From: Acidobacterium capsulatum ATCC 51196
Lineage (GTDB): Bacteria > Acidobacteriota > Terriglobia > Terriglobales > Acidobacteriaceae
Assembly (NCBI RefSeq): GCF_000022565.1
Contig: NC_012483.1
Location: 1,364,001-1,428,000 of the forward strand
Length of the DNA stretch: 64,000 nt
Direction of reading: 5' to 3'
A program made the position numbers and the translations under genes. How positions within the stretch are numbered: the stretch's first letter is position 1; every line of letters starts with the position of its first letter. The notes under the pieces were generated by a model. The model was not told the origin of the DNA and searched no databases. It saw only the letters and a program-made list of their open reading frames with translations. Of the stretch, positions 38,794 through 47,912 are shown in pieces.

Positions 38794-39088
38794 AATTGCC
38801 GAAACCCGCCGTTATGTCTCCGCGATGATCCGCATCGAAGACACAACCGCGCGACGCATTGACCAGTACGCCGCCTTCATGAAGACCACCGCAGACGAAG
38901 TGGTAGATAAGGCTCTCTCCTACGTCTTCGCCAAGGACAAGGACTTCCAGGAGTTTCTTGACTCGCCCCAGTCGGCCCACGTTCGACAGAGCCTTCGAGT
39001 TCGTCAACCCAGTCAGAATGGCACGGCTTCCAATGGTGCCCATGGCTCTGCGAAGACACCCAAATCGTCCGAGGTTGCCCATGATTGA
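38780..39088 (+). CDS. Small ribbon-helix-helix-like protein
   Basis: 102 residues from ATG 38780, with AAGGAG 7 nt upstream. MIRIEDTTARRIDQYAAFMKTTADEVVDKALSYVF has the strand-helix-helix pattern of RHH DNA-binding proteins; the C-terminus is low-complexity. Next to the repeat-rich segment at 39177, it may bind there as a plasmid-type accessory or repressor. Confidence 0.6.
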   Translation: MPLLEIAETRRYVSAMIRIEDTTARRIDQYAAFMKTTADEVVDKALSYVFAKDKDFQEFLDSPQSAHVRQSLRVRQPSQNGTASNGAHGSAKTPKSSEVAHD

Positions 39089-39176
39089 CGTCCACGCAAC
39101 GACTGATTCTGGTACAAGCAGTAGGTTCGGTGCTGCGCACCGGGTTTATTTCGACACTCCACCCCTAAAAGGGTTG

Positions 39177-39254
39177 CGTTTGGAACCGTTCCGGTTCCAT
39201 TTGCAAACGTCGAAAAAACAAGAACTTAGCCAATTCGTGGTTCCATTTGGAACC
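39177..39254. repeat. Nested inverted repeats: candidate oriT or operator
   Basis: CGTTTG...CAAACG (39177-39182 and 39204-39209) encloses GGAACC-GTTCC-GGTTCC. A second dyad, GGTTCC-ATTT-GGAACC, lies at 39239-39254. GGTTCCATTTG occurs twice, at 39193-39203 and 39239-39249. The segment lies in the 185-bp gap before the accessory gene, coupling protein and relaxase, the usual place of oriT. No known nic consensus could be matched. Confidence 0.55.
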
Positions 39255-39273
39255 GCGCCTCGCAGGTGAATCC

Positions 39274-39663
39274 ATGGCGGAAACAGCGGGCATCGAAAAC
39301 AACTTCACCCGGCTCACAGGGCGCGAGGCGCGGACACAGAGCATCGCGACGAGATTCACGATCACTGAAGAGCAAGCTCTTCTACGACGCGCCGAAGCCA
39401 GCGGCCGGAATCTTAGAGAGTGGGCGCGCGAGGTTCTGCTGCGCGAGGCGAATGCTGCAACCGTGGATTCTGGGATCGAATTGCTGCTGACTGAAATTGT
39501 CGGCCTCCAGCTTTTCCTGGCGCATGTCCTCAGCCCGATTGCTTGCGGAAAGGCCATCACGACGGATGAGTACGAGAACTTACTCAGCCAGGTGCGGGCC
39601 AGCAAACACAGCGTAGCCCATGAAGCGATGGCCAAGCACGCGAGACCGGAGAAGGAGGTGTAG
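39274..39663 (+). CDS. Mobilisation accessory protein, RHH-like (MobC/TraJ-type)
   Basis: 129 residues from ATG 39274, with AGGTGA upstream. TRFTITEEQALLRRAEASGRNLREWAREVLL matches the pattern of relaxosome accessory proteins whose N-terminal strand pairs in a dimer to grip oriT DNA. It is followed after 2 bp by the coupling-protein gene. It probably binds the repeats just upstream and also represses this promoter. Confidence 0.7.
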   Translation: MAETAGIENNFTRLTGREARTQSIATRFTITEEQALLRRAEASGRNLREWAREVLLREANAATVDSGIELLLTEIVGLQLFLAHVLSPIACGKAITTDEYENLLSQVRASKHSVAHEAMAKHARPEKEV

Positions 39664-39665
39664 CC

Positions 39666-41690
39666 ATGCCGAAGACAGAATGGGGCCGCAAGGAATCCGT
39701 CATCTGGCCGTCGCGCCGGCCTATCTTTTCTATGGGATGGTTTGTTGTAACGCTGGCGCTGACGGGTGCGCTTCTCTGGCTCACATTCGCGCGGGCCTTC
39801 AACCCTTTCCAGCAGTTTTATCTCCCTGTTTATCTGAAGAGCGCCATTACGGAGAGCTTCCGTCCAGAAGGAAAGTACCGCGTCCTGCTCATGGCGGATA
39901 GCAAGAAGCGCATCTACTATGCGCGGGCGCAGGACGTGATGAGTGGATCCACGCCGCAGTCGAATGCCAAACCGCTGCCCCTGGCGCTCTCGAATTCCGC
40001 CCGAGCCGCGGGTATGGTCTATCTCTTTCGTAGCGCGCCCACGACGTACAACAGTCGCTCGTTGCACAACTGGCTGCGCCTTCAAGTTTACGGTGGACAG
40101 AGTCCTCTTCCGATTTTCAAGTGGCCGATCATTTCCGGCATTTTGGTATTCATCCTACCGCTCCCGTATTGGATAGGCCGTGATATCCAACGGCGCAAAC
40201 AAATCAAATATGGTCGCAGACTTCGCGGGCCAATCCTTGTTTCTCCGCGCACCTTCAATCGTCTTGTGCGAGGCGACGGGGTTGGCTTCAACGTATCCTC
40301 CCGCGGGCAGCCGTTGCGCATCCCGCGCGCGGCGGAAGATCGCCATATCGAAATCATCGGCGATACCGGTTCAGGCAAGACGACCCTCATCATGCAGCTT
40401 CTCCGGCAAGTGCAGGAACGTGGTCATCCTGCCATCGTTTACGACCCGGCTTGCGAGTTCATTCAGCGTTTTTACAGTGAGAAGCGTCACGACATCGTAC
40501 TGAATCCGCTGGACCGGCGCTGCCCCTATTGGGGGCCATCGGAGGAATTGGTGCGTCGCTCCGAGGCCCGGACTCTTGCTGCCTCACTCTTCCAACACCC
40601 CGACGAGCGGACCAAACATGAGTTCTTTATCGAAACGCCACAGAAGATATTCGCCAAGCTGTTGCTCGACCTGCCTACACCGCAACAGTTGATCGAGTGG
40701 ATGTCCAACGAGGCGGAAATTGACAAGCGGGTGCAGGGAACCGAACTTGCTGCGATGATTCATCCGTCCGCCCCCCAGCAACGGTCTGGCGTTCTCGGTT
40801 CATTGAATTTGGTTGCTGACAGCTTCCGGCTCCTGCCGTCCAAGGATGAGGCGAAAAGGGAGTGGACGGCCCGTGAGTGGTCCAAGCACCGGCAGGGATG
40901 GATCTTCATTCCGTCGCAGGCGTCCGAGCGTGAGGCCCTTCGCCCCTTGCATAGCTTCTGGATCGATATGCTTGTGTTGCGCTTGTTGACTGCGCCCAGT
41001 CCGAACCAGCCACCTGTCTGGTTCGTGCTCGACGAGTTGGCGACGCTCCAGAAATTGCCTCAGCTTCATACTGCGATCACAGAAAACCGCAAGTCGGGCA
41101 ATCCTCTGGTACTCGGATTTCAAGGCAAGGCGCAGCTTGAGGTGATTTACGGCCACCTTGCCGAGGTCATGCTTTCGCAGCCCGCTACGCGCATCTTTCT
41201 TAAGACTGGCGAGCCGGAAGCAGCCCAATGGGTGAGCCGCGCCATCGGGAATGTCGAGGTAGAGCGCGTGAAGGAAACCCGCTACCACGGTGGCGGCATG
41301 GGACAAAACTTCACCGTAGACCGACAGATCGAGCCGTTGGTGCTTGACTCCGAAATCAGCGGAATGGAGCCGATGCGTGCATACCTGAAACATGGAAACT
41401 ACGTTGCGCGGTTCGGTTTTCATCCTGTCAAGATTCCAGACGACAAACCGAAATTCATTGAGCGCCTGCACAGTGATTACATCGTGCGTGATGCAAAGCC
41501 CGACGCTCAAAACGAGCCAGCGGGACAGTCGAACGGGAACCATTCGCGGGAACCTGTCTCGCCACCGGAGGTCGAAGAAAGCAACGGTGTTCAGAAAGGC
41601 GCAAGAAAATCCGGGACCGCGAACAAGCCGAAGGATGACCGGATAGATAAACAAACAGAACTGGATTTCACTTTGGGTCGGAAATTCTAA
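39666..41690 (+). CDS. virD4: VirD4/TraD-family coupling protein
   Basis: 674 residues. Two N-terminal membrane helices (FVVTLALTGALLWLTFA and IISGILVFILPLPYWI) are followed by Walker A GDTGSGKTT near 232-240 and Walker B PVWFVLDELATLQKLP, with ENRKSGNPLVLGFQGKAQL as in TraD/TrwB. The C-terminal tail is acidic and polar, as in recruiters of relaxases. It links the relaxosome to the secretion channel and pumps DNA. 3 bp separate it from the relaxase gene. Confidence 0.95.
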   Translation: MPKTEWGRKESVIWPSRRPIFSMGWFVVTLALTGALLWLTFARAFNPFQQFYLPVYLKSAITESFRPEGKYRVLLMADSKKRIYYARAQDVMSGSTPQSNAKPLPLALSNSARAAGMVYLFRSAPTTYNSRSLHNWLRLQVYGGQSPLPIFKWPIISGILVFILPLPYWIGRDIQRRKQIKYGRRLRGPILVSPRTFNRLVRGDGVGFNVSSRGQPLRIPRAAEDRHIEIIGDTGSGKTTLIMQLLRQVQERGHPAIVYDPACEFIQRFYSEKRHDIVLNPLDRRCPYWGPSEELVRRSEARTLAASLFQHPDERTKHEFFIETPQKIFAKLLLDLPTPQQLIEWMSNEAEIDKRVQGTELAAMIHPSAPQQRSGVLGSLNLVADSFRLLPSKDEAKREWTAREWSKHRQGWIFIPSQASEREALRPLHSFWIDMLVLRLLTAPSPNQPPVWFVLDELATLQKLPQLHTAITENRKSGNPLVLGFQGKAQLEVIYGHLAEVMLSQPATRIFLKTGEPEAAQWVSRAIGNVEVERVKETRYHGGGMGQNFTVDRQIEPLVLDSEISGMEPMRAYLKHGNYVARFGFHPVKIPDDKPKFIERLHSDYIVRDAKPDAQNEPAGQSNGNHSREPVSPPEVEESNGVQKGARKSGTANKPKDDRIDKQTELDFTLGRKF

Positions 41691-41693
41691 GCC

Positions 41694-44414
41694 GTGTTGA
41701 CGATCTCAAAACCGCTTTCCGCAAGGCAGGCACAAAACTACCACAAGACGGAATTTGTCTCGAAAGAGCAGAACTACTGGTCGCAGCGTGGGGAGATTGC
41801 AGGTGAATGGCAGGGAAGAATGGCGGCTGATTTCGGTCTGGCGGGTGCGGTTGCCGCAGAAGATTTTGCGCGGCTCAGCCAGGGACAGAACCCACAGACG
41901 GGAGAACAGCTTGTCCGGCAGCGCGCCTCCTATACATATAAGGATGGCGATGGGATCACAATTAAGACGATGGAGCACCGAGCTGGGTGGGACGCGACAT
42001 TCTCTGCTCCGAAGTCAGTCTCATTGACTGCGCTCGTCGGCGGCGATCATCGGGTACGTGAAGCGCATCGGGAGGCGGTGCGTACTGCGCTCGAACATCT
42101 GGAGTCCTACACCATGGCACGGATTGGCGGAAACCATCCCGCCGAGGCAACTGGCAGGTTCGTTGCCGCGAAATTTGAGCACGACACAGCGCGCCCTGTG
42201 GACGGGTATGCTGCGCCCCAGCTTCACACACATGCGGTCGTTTTTAATATGACCCGACGCGACACAGGAGAGTACCGCGCTTTGCAGCCTCAGGACCTCT
42301 TTGCCTCGCAGCAATTTGCCACGGCGATTTACCAATCGGAATTGACCTACAGGCTCCGTCAGCTTGGCTATGAGATCACCGCTGGGCGTAGCGGAGCACC
42401 GGAGATTCAGGGCTACACGCAGGATTATCTCGACGCATCGAGCCCACGCAGCCAGCAGATACGCGAGTATCTGGAGCGCACGGGCCGGAATGGCAATGAA
42501 GCAGCCGAAATCGCAGCTCATTCGACGCGGGATCGAAAGGAGATTCACTCACTCAAAGACGTGATGGCCGCTCACCGCAAGCTCGCCGCCCAGTACGGCA
42601 ATCAGCCGGAGGCAGTCGTCAGGGCGGCTCAGGAACGGGTTCGACATCAGGAGCAGAGAACACCAGATTCCCATCAAAAGGTGCGCGAGGCTGTCAGCTT
42701 TGCCCGCGACCGCAATTTCGAGCGAGAGGCCGTGGTCGATGAACGCACCCTGGTTCGCGATGCTCTAAGGCGTGGCATGGGCGAAATCACCTATGCTCAG
42801 GTGCGGAGCAGTCTCGCTGCGCGGCTCGCCTCCGGCGAGTTCCGCGAGATCGATAACGCGCGCCATCTTCCCGGAAAACGGCTCACCACCGCCCGTGTGA
42901 TTGAGGCGGAAGGGGATGTGATTCGCCGGATGCAGGAAGGCAAGAACCGGGTTGAACCGCTCATGGCGCAGCACGCGGCCGCAGCGGATAGCCAGCAACA
43001 TTCCTTCCTCAACCGCGCACAGCGGACGACGATTCAGGAAGTCTTGAGTTCTCCGGATCGTATCCAGGGCATTCAGGGTTATGCCGGATCGGGGAAAACA
43101 ACCGTGCTTTCCGCGCTGCGAGAGACTATTGAAGCGCAGGGTTACGAACTTCATGGTCTTGCTCCGACTTCCCGCGCGGCACGCCAACTAAACGAAGCTG
43201 GCATCCGGACTCAGACATTGCAAGGATTTCTCGCAGCCCGCCCCCCAAGCGCCGGAATTGACGGTGAAAGGTACTATTACTTCATTGACGAATCGAGCCT
43301 CGCCAGCACACGCCAGATGCGAGACTTCCTCTCACGCCTCAGTCCCGGTGACCGCGTGCTTCTGATCGGCGACACTCGACAGCACCAGAGTGTGGAAGCA
43401 GGCCGTTCCTTCGAGCAATTGCAGGAAGCAGGGATGAGAACGGTCAAACTGGATGAGATTATTCGCCAGAAAGACCCTGCCCTCAAATCCGCCGTGGAGA
43501 TGCTGGCGCACGGCCAAGCCGCAAGTGCCATCATCGAGTTGAAAAGGCAGGGGCGAGTACAGGAGATTCCTGACCGCCAGGAACGCATCCAGACTGTCGC
43601 GCGATCCTACGTCGAGTTTCCAGATAGCACGCTTATCGTTTCCCCGGACAATGCCTCCAGGCGTGAACTGAATGCTGCGGTCAGAGTCGAACTGCGGGCC
43701 AACGGCGTTCTATCCGGAGAGGACCATCCGTTCCAAGTGCTAATTCAGCGTCAGGACATGACCGGCGCAGACCGCACGTGGGCCAGCCACTATGAACCGG
43801 GTGAGGTGATTCGCTACTCACGAGGAAGTAAGGCCGCTGGAATCGACGCCGGCTCCTATGCCGTGGTGGTGGCTGTCGATTCGACCAATAACCTGCTCAC
43901 CGTTCAAAAAGAACAGGCTGAGTCCGTCACCTACGATCCCCGCCGTCTGACCGGCGTCAGTGTTTACCGGGAATCAACACTTGAATTTGCCGTAGGCGAC
44001 AGGATTCAGTTCACCGCGCCGAATAAGAAGCTTGGCGTCGCCAACCGAGACATTGCCGTGATGGAATCGATTTCGCCAGATGGCCGGATGAACGCACGGC
44101 TCGACGACAGTCGCCAGATTGAGTTTAATGCCGCCGAGCATCGACACTTCGACCACGGTTACGCTGTCACCAGTCACAGCGCGCAAGGACTCACCGCAGA
44201 GCGAGTCCTGATCCACACCGACACGAGTGTCCATCCTGATCTCCTCAATGCACGATTCGCTTATGTCGCAGTCTCCCGCGCCAGCCACGAGGCGACGGTC
44301 TATACAAACCATGCAACACGGCTCGCACAGCAACTTGGAACAGAGGTCACCAAAACTGCCGCCCTCGAATTCAATCAAGTCGTGTCCGATGGGCAGGGGA
44401 TAAGAATGCATTGA
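41694..44414 (+). CDS. MobF-type relaxase-helicase (TraA/TrwC-like)
   Basis: 906 residues from GTG 41694 (TTG 41697 possible). The N-terminal relaxase has candidate catalytic tyrosines Tyr16 and Tyr28, a HUH triad formed by FEHDTAR and PQLHTH near 177-179, and the WDATFSAPKSVSL motif. The helicase half carries Walker A GYAGSGKTTVLSAL near 462 and YYFIDESSLAS; the C-terminal GYAVTSHSAQGLTAERV and FAYVAVSRA are the superfamily 1 motifs. It nicks oriT and leads the strand into the recipient. It is the last transfer gene before the inserted IS. Confidence 0.95.
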   Translation: MLTISKPLSARQAQNYHKTEFVSKEQNYWSQRGEIAGEWQGRMAADFGLAGAVAAEDFARLSQGQNPQTGEQLVRQRASYTYKDGDGITIKTMEHRAGWDATFSAPKSVSLTALVGGDHRVREAHREAVRTALEHLESYTMARIGGNHPAEATGRFVAAKFEHDTARPVDGYAAPQLHTHAVVFNMTRRDTGEYRALQPQDLFASQQFATAIYQSELTYRLRQLGYEITAGRSGAPEIQGYTQDYLDASSPRSQQIREYLERTGRNGNEAAEIAAHSTRDRKEIHSLKDVMAAHRKLAAQYGNQPEAVVRAAQERVRHQEQRTPDSHQKVREAVSFARDRNFEREAVVDERTLVRDALRRGMGEITYAQVRSSLAARLASGEFREIDNARHLPGKRLTTARVIEAEGDVIRRMQEGKNRVEPLMAQHAAAADSQQHSFLNRAQRTTIQEVLSSPDRIQGIQGYAGSGKTTVLSALRETIEAQGYELHGLAPTSRAARQLNEAGIRTQTLQGFLAARPPSAGIDGERYYYFIDESSLASTRQMRDFLSRLSPGDRVLLIGDTRQHQSVEAGRSFEQLQEAGMRTVKLDEIIRQKDPALKSAVEMLAHGQAASAIIELKRQGRVQEIPDRQERIQTVARSYVEFPDSTLIVSPDNASRRELNAAVRVELRANGVLSGEDHPFQVLIQRQDMTGADRTWASHYEPGEVIRYSRGSKAAGIDAGSYAVVVAVDSTNNLLTVQKEQAESVTYDPRRLTGVSVYRESTLEFAVGDRIQFTAPNKKLGVANRDIAVMESISPDGRMNARLDDSRQIEFNAAEHRHFDHGYAVTSHSAQGLTAERVLIHTDTSVHPDLLNARFAYVAVSRASHEATVYTNHATRLAQQLGTEVTKTAALEFNQVVSDGQGIRMH

Positions 44415-44465
44415 TGGAGGAAATGTAAAATTGCGAAGACCACAATCAAAATAGAAGATCGGTAG

Positions 44466-44473
44466 CTACGCTA
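44466..44473. repeat. Target-site duplication, left copy
   Basis: CTACGCTA, repeated at 45956-45963 on the other side of the insertion sequence. Confidence 0.8.
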
Positions 44474-45955
44474 GTTGTTCCTGAAAAACCAGGAAAAGGT
44501 GCATAAAAACAGGAAAAGGCGGGCAAACAGGGGCATAGAATTTCCCCATAAGAAGCAGTCGTGAGGGGAGAAGCTGGGGAAAACGATGCGACCGAAGAGC
44601 GAGCCGAAGCAGGTGCAGCGAGAGTTGTTCCAGGTGGAGCTGGAGCAGATCATCGACATGAATCACGCCCTGGTGCGGCTGGGACAGAGCATCGAATGGG
44701 CAGAGTTTGAGGAGGCGCTGGGAGCGACGTATCACCCGACCCAGGGAGCCCCCGGCATTTCCACGCGCCTGATGGTGGCACTGCATTATCTGAAGTACCA
44801 GCACGATCTGAGCGATGAAGGGGTGCTGGCGCATTGGGTGGAGAATCCCTACTGGCAGCATTTCAGCGGAGGGCGGTACTTTCAGCATCGTCTGCCCATG
44901 GACGCGTCGAGCATGACGCGCTGGCGCAGTCGGCTGGGCGAGGCCGGAGCCGAACAGATGCTGCGCGCGACCATCACGGCGGGGATCAGGATGGGTGCGA
45001 TTCGCAGCTCTGAGCTGAAGCGGATCAACGTGGATACGACGGTGCAGAGCAAGGCGATCCGTTATCCGACTGACGCGCGGTTGTATCACCGCTGCCGGGA
45101 GCGGCTGGTGAAGGCGGCGCGGCAGGAAGGAGTCAAGATCAAGCAGAGTTATCAGCATGTGGGCAGGAAGCTGTTGATGCAATCCAGCCGCTATGCCCAT
45201 GCCCGGCAGATGCAGCGGGCGCGGGCCTGCACACGCAAGCTGCGTACCCAGTTAGGACGGGTGATACGCGAGATAGAACGGCAAGTGACAGAGCCTTCCG
45301 ATACGTTATCGAAGTTGCTGGAAACGGCGCATCAGATCCACGCCCAGCAAAGGCATGACAAGAACAAGGTGTACAGCGTGCATGAGCCCGAGGTGGCCTG
45401 CATCGCCAAGGGCAAGGCGGGCAAGCCGTATGAGTTTGGCAACAAGGTCAGTGTGGCTTCCACCAGCCGGGGCGGATGGCTGGTAGGCGCAAAAAGCTTC
45501 ACCGGCAATCCCTATGATGGTCACACGCTGGCCGCGCAGATGAAGCAGGTCAGGAGCATGATCGGCGAGCGGGTGCGCGAGGCGCATGTGGACATGGGCT
45601 ATCGCGGTCACAACTACCAGGGCCGGATTACGGTGCATTTGGACAAGCGAAGAAGAGGCCGCACGCCGCGACCGCTGTGGCGCTGGATGAAACGCCGCGC
45701 CGCCATCGAGCCCAGCATCGGCCATCTGAAGAACGAACACCGACTGGACAGGAACCGCTTGAAGGGTGTTGCCGGTGATGCGATCAACGCCCTGCTCGCG
45801 GCCGCAGCAATGAACTTCCAGAAGCTCCTCGGAGTTTTTTGGCTCTATTTTCTGCGCGCTCTGCTGAACGTGCTGTCGCGATTGCGGCTCCTCACCGCGC
45901 CAACCAACCCGCCGATCTCATCCCTAACAACCTGAAATCCACTTTTCAGGATCGA
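44474..45955 (+). mobile_element. IS5-family insertion sequence, 1482 bp
   Basis: Flanked on both sides by CTACGCTA (44466-44473 and 45956-45963), an 8-bp target duplication. The ends are imperfect inverted repeats sharing TCCTGAAAA: left TTGTTCCTGAAAA and, read inward on the minus strand, right TCGATCCTGAAAA. It contains one transposase gene and lies 59 bp after the relaxase stop. Intact ends and frame suggest a recent insertion. Confidence 0.85.
44586..45935 (+). CDS. IS5-family DDE transposase
   Basis: 449 residues, longer than the usual 300-350 of IS5 transposases because of a charged helical insert near residues 180-260. The DDE residues can be read: KRINVDTTVQSKAI, then AHVDMGYRGHNY, then RRAAIEPSIGHLKNEHRLDRNRL (the YREK-like box). 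The N-terminus PTQGAPGISTRLMVALHYLKYQHDLSDE is typical of IS5/IS1182-type proteins. No frameshift. Confidence 0.92.
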   Translation: MRPKSEPKQVQRELFQVELEQIIDMNHALVRLGQSIEWAEFEEALGATYHPTQGAPGISTRLMVALHYLKYQHDLSDEGVLAHWVENPYWQHFSGGRYFQHRLPMDASSMTRWRSRLGEAGAEQMLRATITAGIRMGAIRSSELKRINVDTTVQSKAIRYPTDARLYHRCRERLVKAARQEGVKIKQSYQHVGRKLLMQSSRYAHARQMQRARACTRKLRTQLGRVIREIERQVTEPSDTLSKLLETAHQIHAQQRHDKNKVYSVHEPEVACIAKGKAGKPYEFGNKVSVASTSRGGWLVGAKSFTGNPYDGHTLAAQMKQVRSMIGERVREAHVDMGYRGHNYQGRITVHLDKRRRGRTPRPLWRWMKRRAAIEPSIGHLKNEHRLDRNRLKGVAGDAINALLAAAAMNFQKLLGVFWLYFLRALLNVLSRLRLLTAPTNPPISSLTT

Positions 45956-45963
45956 CTACGCTA
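45956..45963. repeat. Target-site duplication, right copy
   Basis: CTACGCTA, matching 44466-44473. Confidence 0.8.
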
Positions 45964-46224
45964 ACCATCTATTAGAAAGGCTTCTAATGTACCGGTTCCA
46001 ATAATCCCCTATGAAGCTCCACATCGTGGGTTGCGCAATTCATATTCGCCGCTGGAATGATCCATCGGTATCGAAGTTCCGCTATTCGATAACGAAAGAT
46101 CAATATCTGCTTTGGTATTGGAGAAACAGGTATCACACTAGTAGGTGAACTCAGACAGGGACCGTCTCTCCAGATACAGGCAACGCGGGTTTACCCCGGC
46201 ATTAGGACTCACAGCCCTCTGCGA

Positions 46225-46827
46225 TCAAAGACGCCTGAATATGCTGTATTGGAACGACTGGTGCGTTCCCCACGGTGTAACGTGCATTTCTGGTTCGCAT
46301 TTTAGGAGGCTGAACTGCGGACCTACCTCCGCGGCCAGCATTGGCCCGTCATATCGCTGCACTTCGAGCCCACTGCACTTTTCAGGTCCATCTAGAGCAA
46401 ACGTACCGATCACGGCATATCCGCCGACCGAAACCGTCTGTTCCAGAACCATTCGGTAGGCTGCACGGTCCGCGGCAGACGTAAGAAAATGGAAAACGGC
46501 TCGGTCGTGCCATACATCGTAGGTCTCCAGAGTGGGTGCAGCAGTAATGTCAGCGGCAATCCAGCGGATGTTGCCCGCCTTGGCTCCGAGGCGTTTTCGG
46601 TCACGCTCCAGTGCGGACTCAGAGATGTCCAGAACAGTGACTTCATAACCTCGATCCAGGAGCTTTTCAGCAAGAGTGGATGTCCCACCACCTACATCGA
46701 TCACACGGCCATAAGAACATGCCTCCCCGATGAGTTTCATCGACATGAGTGGGTCGAGCAGGGTCCAGCTTAACTCCTGATCGCCTTTCGATCGATAGAT
46801 GGAGTCCCAATGTCCTTTACGGTTCAT
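46225..46827 (-). CDS. Class I SAM-dependent methyltransferase
   Basis: 200 residues. Motif I is VIDVGGGTSTLAEKLLDRG followed by VTVLDIS for the ribose hydroxyls; WIAADITAA and YDVWHDRAVFHFL are motifs II and III. A conserved TPWGTHQSFQYSIF ends the protein. The substrate is unknown. Its ATG overlaps the stop of the nucleoside phosphorylase gene upstream (ATGA), so the two are co-translated. Confidence 0.88.
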   Translation of the reverse strand: MNRKGHWDSIYRSKGDQELSWTLLDPLMSMKLIGEACSYGRVIDVGGGTSTLAEKLLDRGYEVTVLDISESALERDRKRLGAKAGNIRWIAADITAAPTLETYDVWHDRAVFHFLTSAADRAAYRMVLEQTVSVGGYAVIGTFALDGPEKCSGLEVQRYDGPMLAAEVGPQFSLLKCEPEMHVTPWGTHQSFQYSIFRRL

Positions 46828-47633
46828 TTTGAAATCACCTCCGCTTCGATGTATTTAAGGCCCGCCAGCATCATGGCTTGCAAAACTGCGAAACTATCTT
46901 CATCCCTGCCTTTGTCAAATGGATCGTCTTGATGATCCACAGCATTGGTCACGTGCGCAACGATTCCAACATCGACATGCTGGGTATTGGCGAAGGCGAA
47001 GAGAGACGCGGCTTGCATTTCAACCGCCAGGATGCCGGCCACCGCGTGGCGCGCAAGCTGCTCCATCGTTTCTCGGTACGGTGCGTCGGTCGTCCAAACT
47101 GCCCCTTGAACGACCGTCCGACCCAGGCGACCGAGTTCGTCCGCTAGTAAATTACCAATCGGAGTTGGGCAGGCGACCTGCTCGTCGGCCGGAAGATAGT
47201 GCAGGGATGTGCCCTCATCGCGCACAGCAGATGTCACGACAACAAAAGCAGGAAGTTGCAGAGACGGGGACACACGACCGGCCGAAGTAAGCCCTAAGAT
47301 CAGCTGTACACCTGCGACACGCAACTGTTCGGCAACTAGTACCGCATAGGGACCTCCGATCGTCCGCGCAATAATGCCGCAACGAATTCCGTCCGTTTCT
47401 ACTAAATACATCTTGGTGTGAAAACACGCCCATGGCTCGTAAGCTGTGGCCCTTCCATGGCTTACGAGCCAATCGGTCAAATCGCCATCAAAGTCGAGAA
47501 TGCAAAGTGGCGGGACGTTCAACTCCGGCAGACCCTTCGTTGCACGGACTGCGCTCATCAGATCCTCTGGCCGAAATGCCGACGCGGAATCGAGGTCGTG
47601 CTCAAATAATGGGCATCGCTGCGATATCTTCAT
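46824..47633 (-). CDS. Nucleoside phosphorylase-family protein
   Basis: 269 residues. The PNP/UDP-phosphorylase fold shows as CGIIARTIGGPYAVLVAEQL, QLILGLTSAGRVSP, ILAVEMQAASLFAFA and VTNAVDHQDDPFDKG. In standard enzymes VEME carries the ribose-binding Glu; here VEMQ (204-207) has Gln, so phosphorolysis may be altered. First gene of a two-gene minus-strand operon with the methyltransferase, divergent from the metal cargo. Confidence 0.85.
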   Translation of the reverse strand: MKISQRCPLFEHDLDSASAFRPEDLMSAVRATKGLPELNVPPLCILDFDGDLTDWLVSHGRATAYEPWACFHTKMYLVETDGIRCGIIARTIGGPYAVLVAEQLRVAGVQLILGLTSAGRVSPSLQLPAFVVVTSAVRDEGTSLHYLPADEQVACPTPIGNLLADELGRLGRTVVQGAVWTTDAPYRETMEQLARHAVAGILAVEMQAASLFAFANTQHVDVGIVAHVTNAVDHQDDPFDKGRDEDSFAVLQAMMLAGLKYIEAEVISK

Positions 47634-47661
47634 GAGATACCAATTTTAGCAAGGTGGGAAG

Positions 47662-47912
47662 CAAGGTGGCGTGAACCTTCAGATAGTTCGTTATTACGAA
47701 CGACGGGGCTCCTTCAGCCAACATTTCGCACCCAGTCTGGGTATCGGATATATCGGCGGGACGCGGTCAAGAGGCTGAAATTTATCAAGCGGCCTCAGGA
47801 GCTTGGATTCTCAATGAGCAAAATCAAAGAGCATCTTGACTCTATACCTGGGTATAGGGCTTACGCTGCAAACAGGTTGAAAACATGGTTGTGCTCTTCG
47901 AACGCGGCATAA
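47662..47912 (+). pseudogene. Decayed MerR-family regulator
   Basis: The first frame reads QGGVNLQIVRYYERRGSF, the MerR HTH-wing signature, but lacks the normal start and first helix (a TAG lies just upstream). After a frameshift near 47735, the second frame gives SGYRIYRRDAVKRLKFI and RPQELGFSMSKIKEHLDS. The remainder lacks the dimer helix and metal-binding Cys region. So this is a truncated, frameshifted merR-like gene upstream of the metal ATPase. Confidence 0.8.
47836..47867 (+). promoter_or_regulatory. MerR-type operator-promoter of the metal ATPase gene
   Basis: TTGACT (47836-47841) is followed after about 20 bp by TACGCT. The over-long spacer holds the dyad CTATACC-TG-GGTATAG. A -35 plus a dyad in a 19-20-bp spacer is the hallmark of MerR-activated promoters (mer, pbr, znt, cue). 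It lies inside the merR remnant, about 150 bp before the ATPase start. A MerR protein encoded elsewhere could still act here. Confidence 0.65.

Noticed and set aside
39089-39273. Known R388- or F-type nic sequence
   Set aside because: No match to either consensus found by eye; only the repeat architecture supports oriT.
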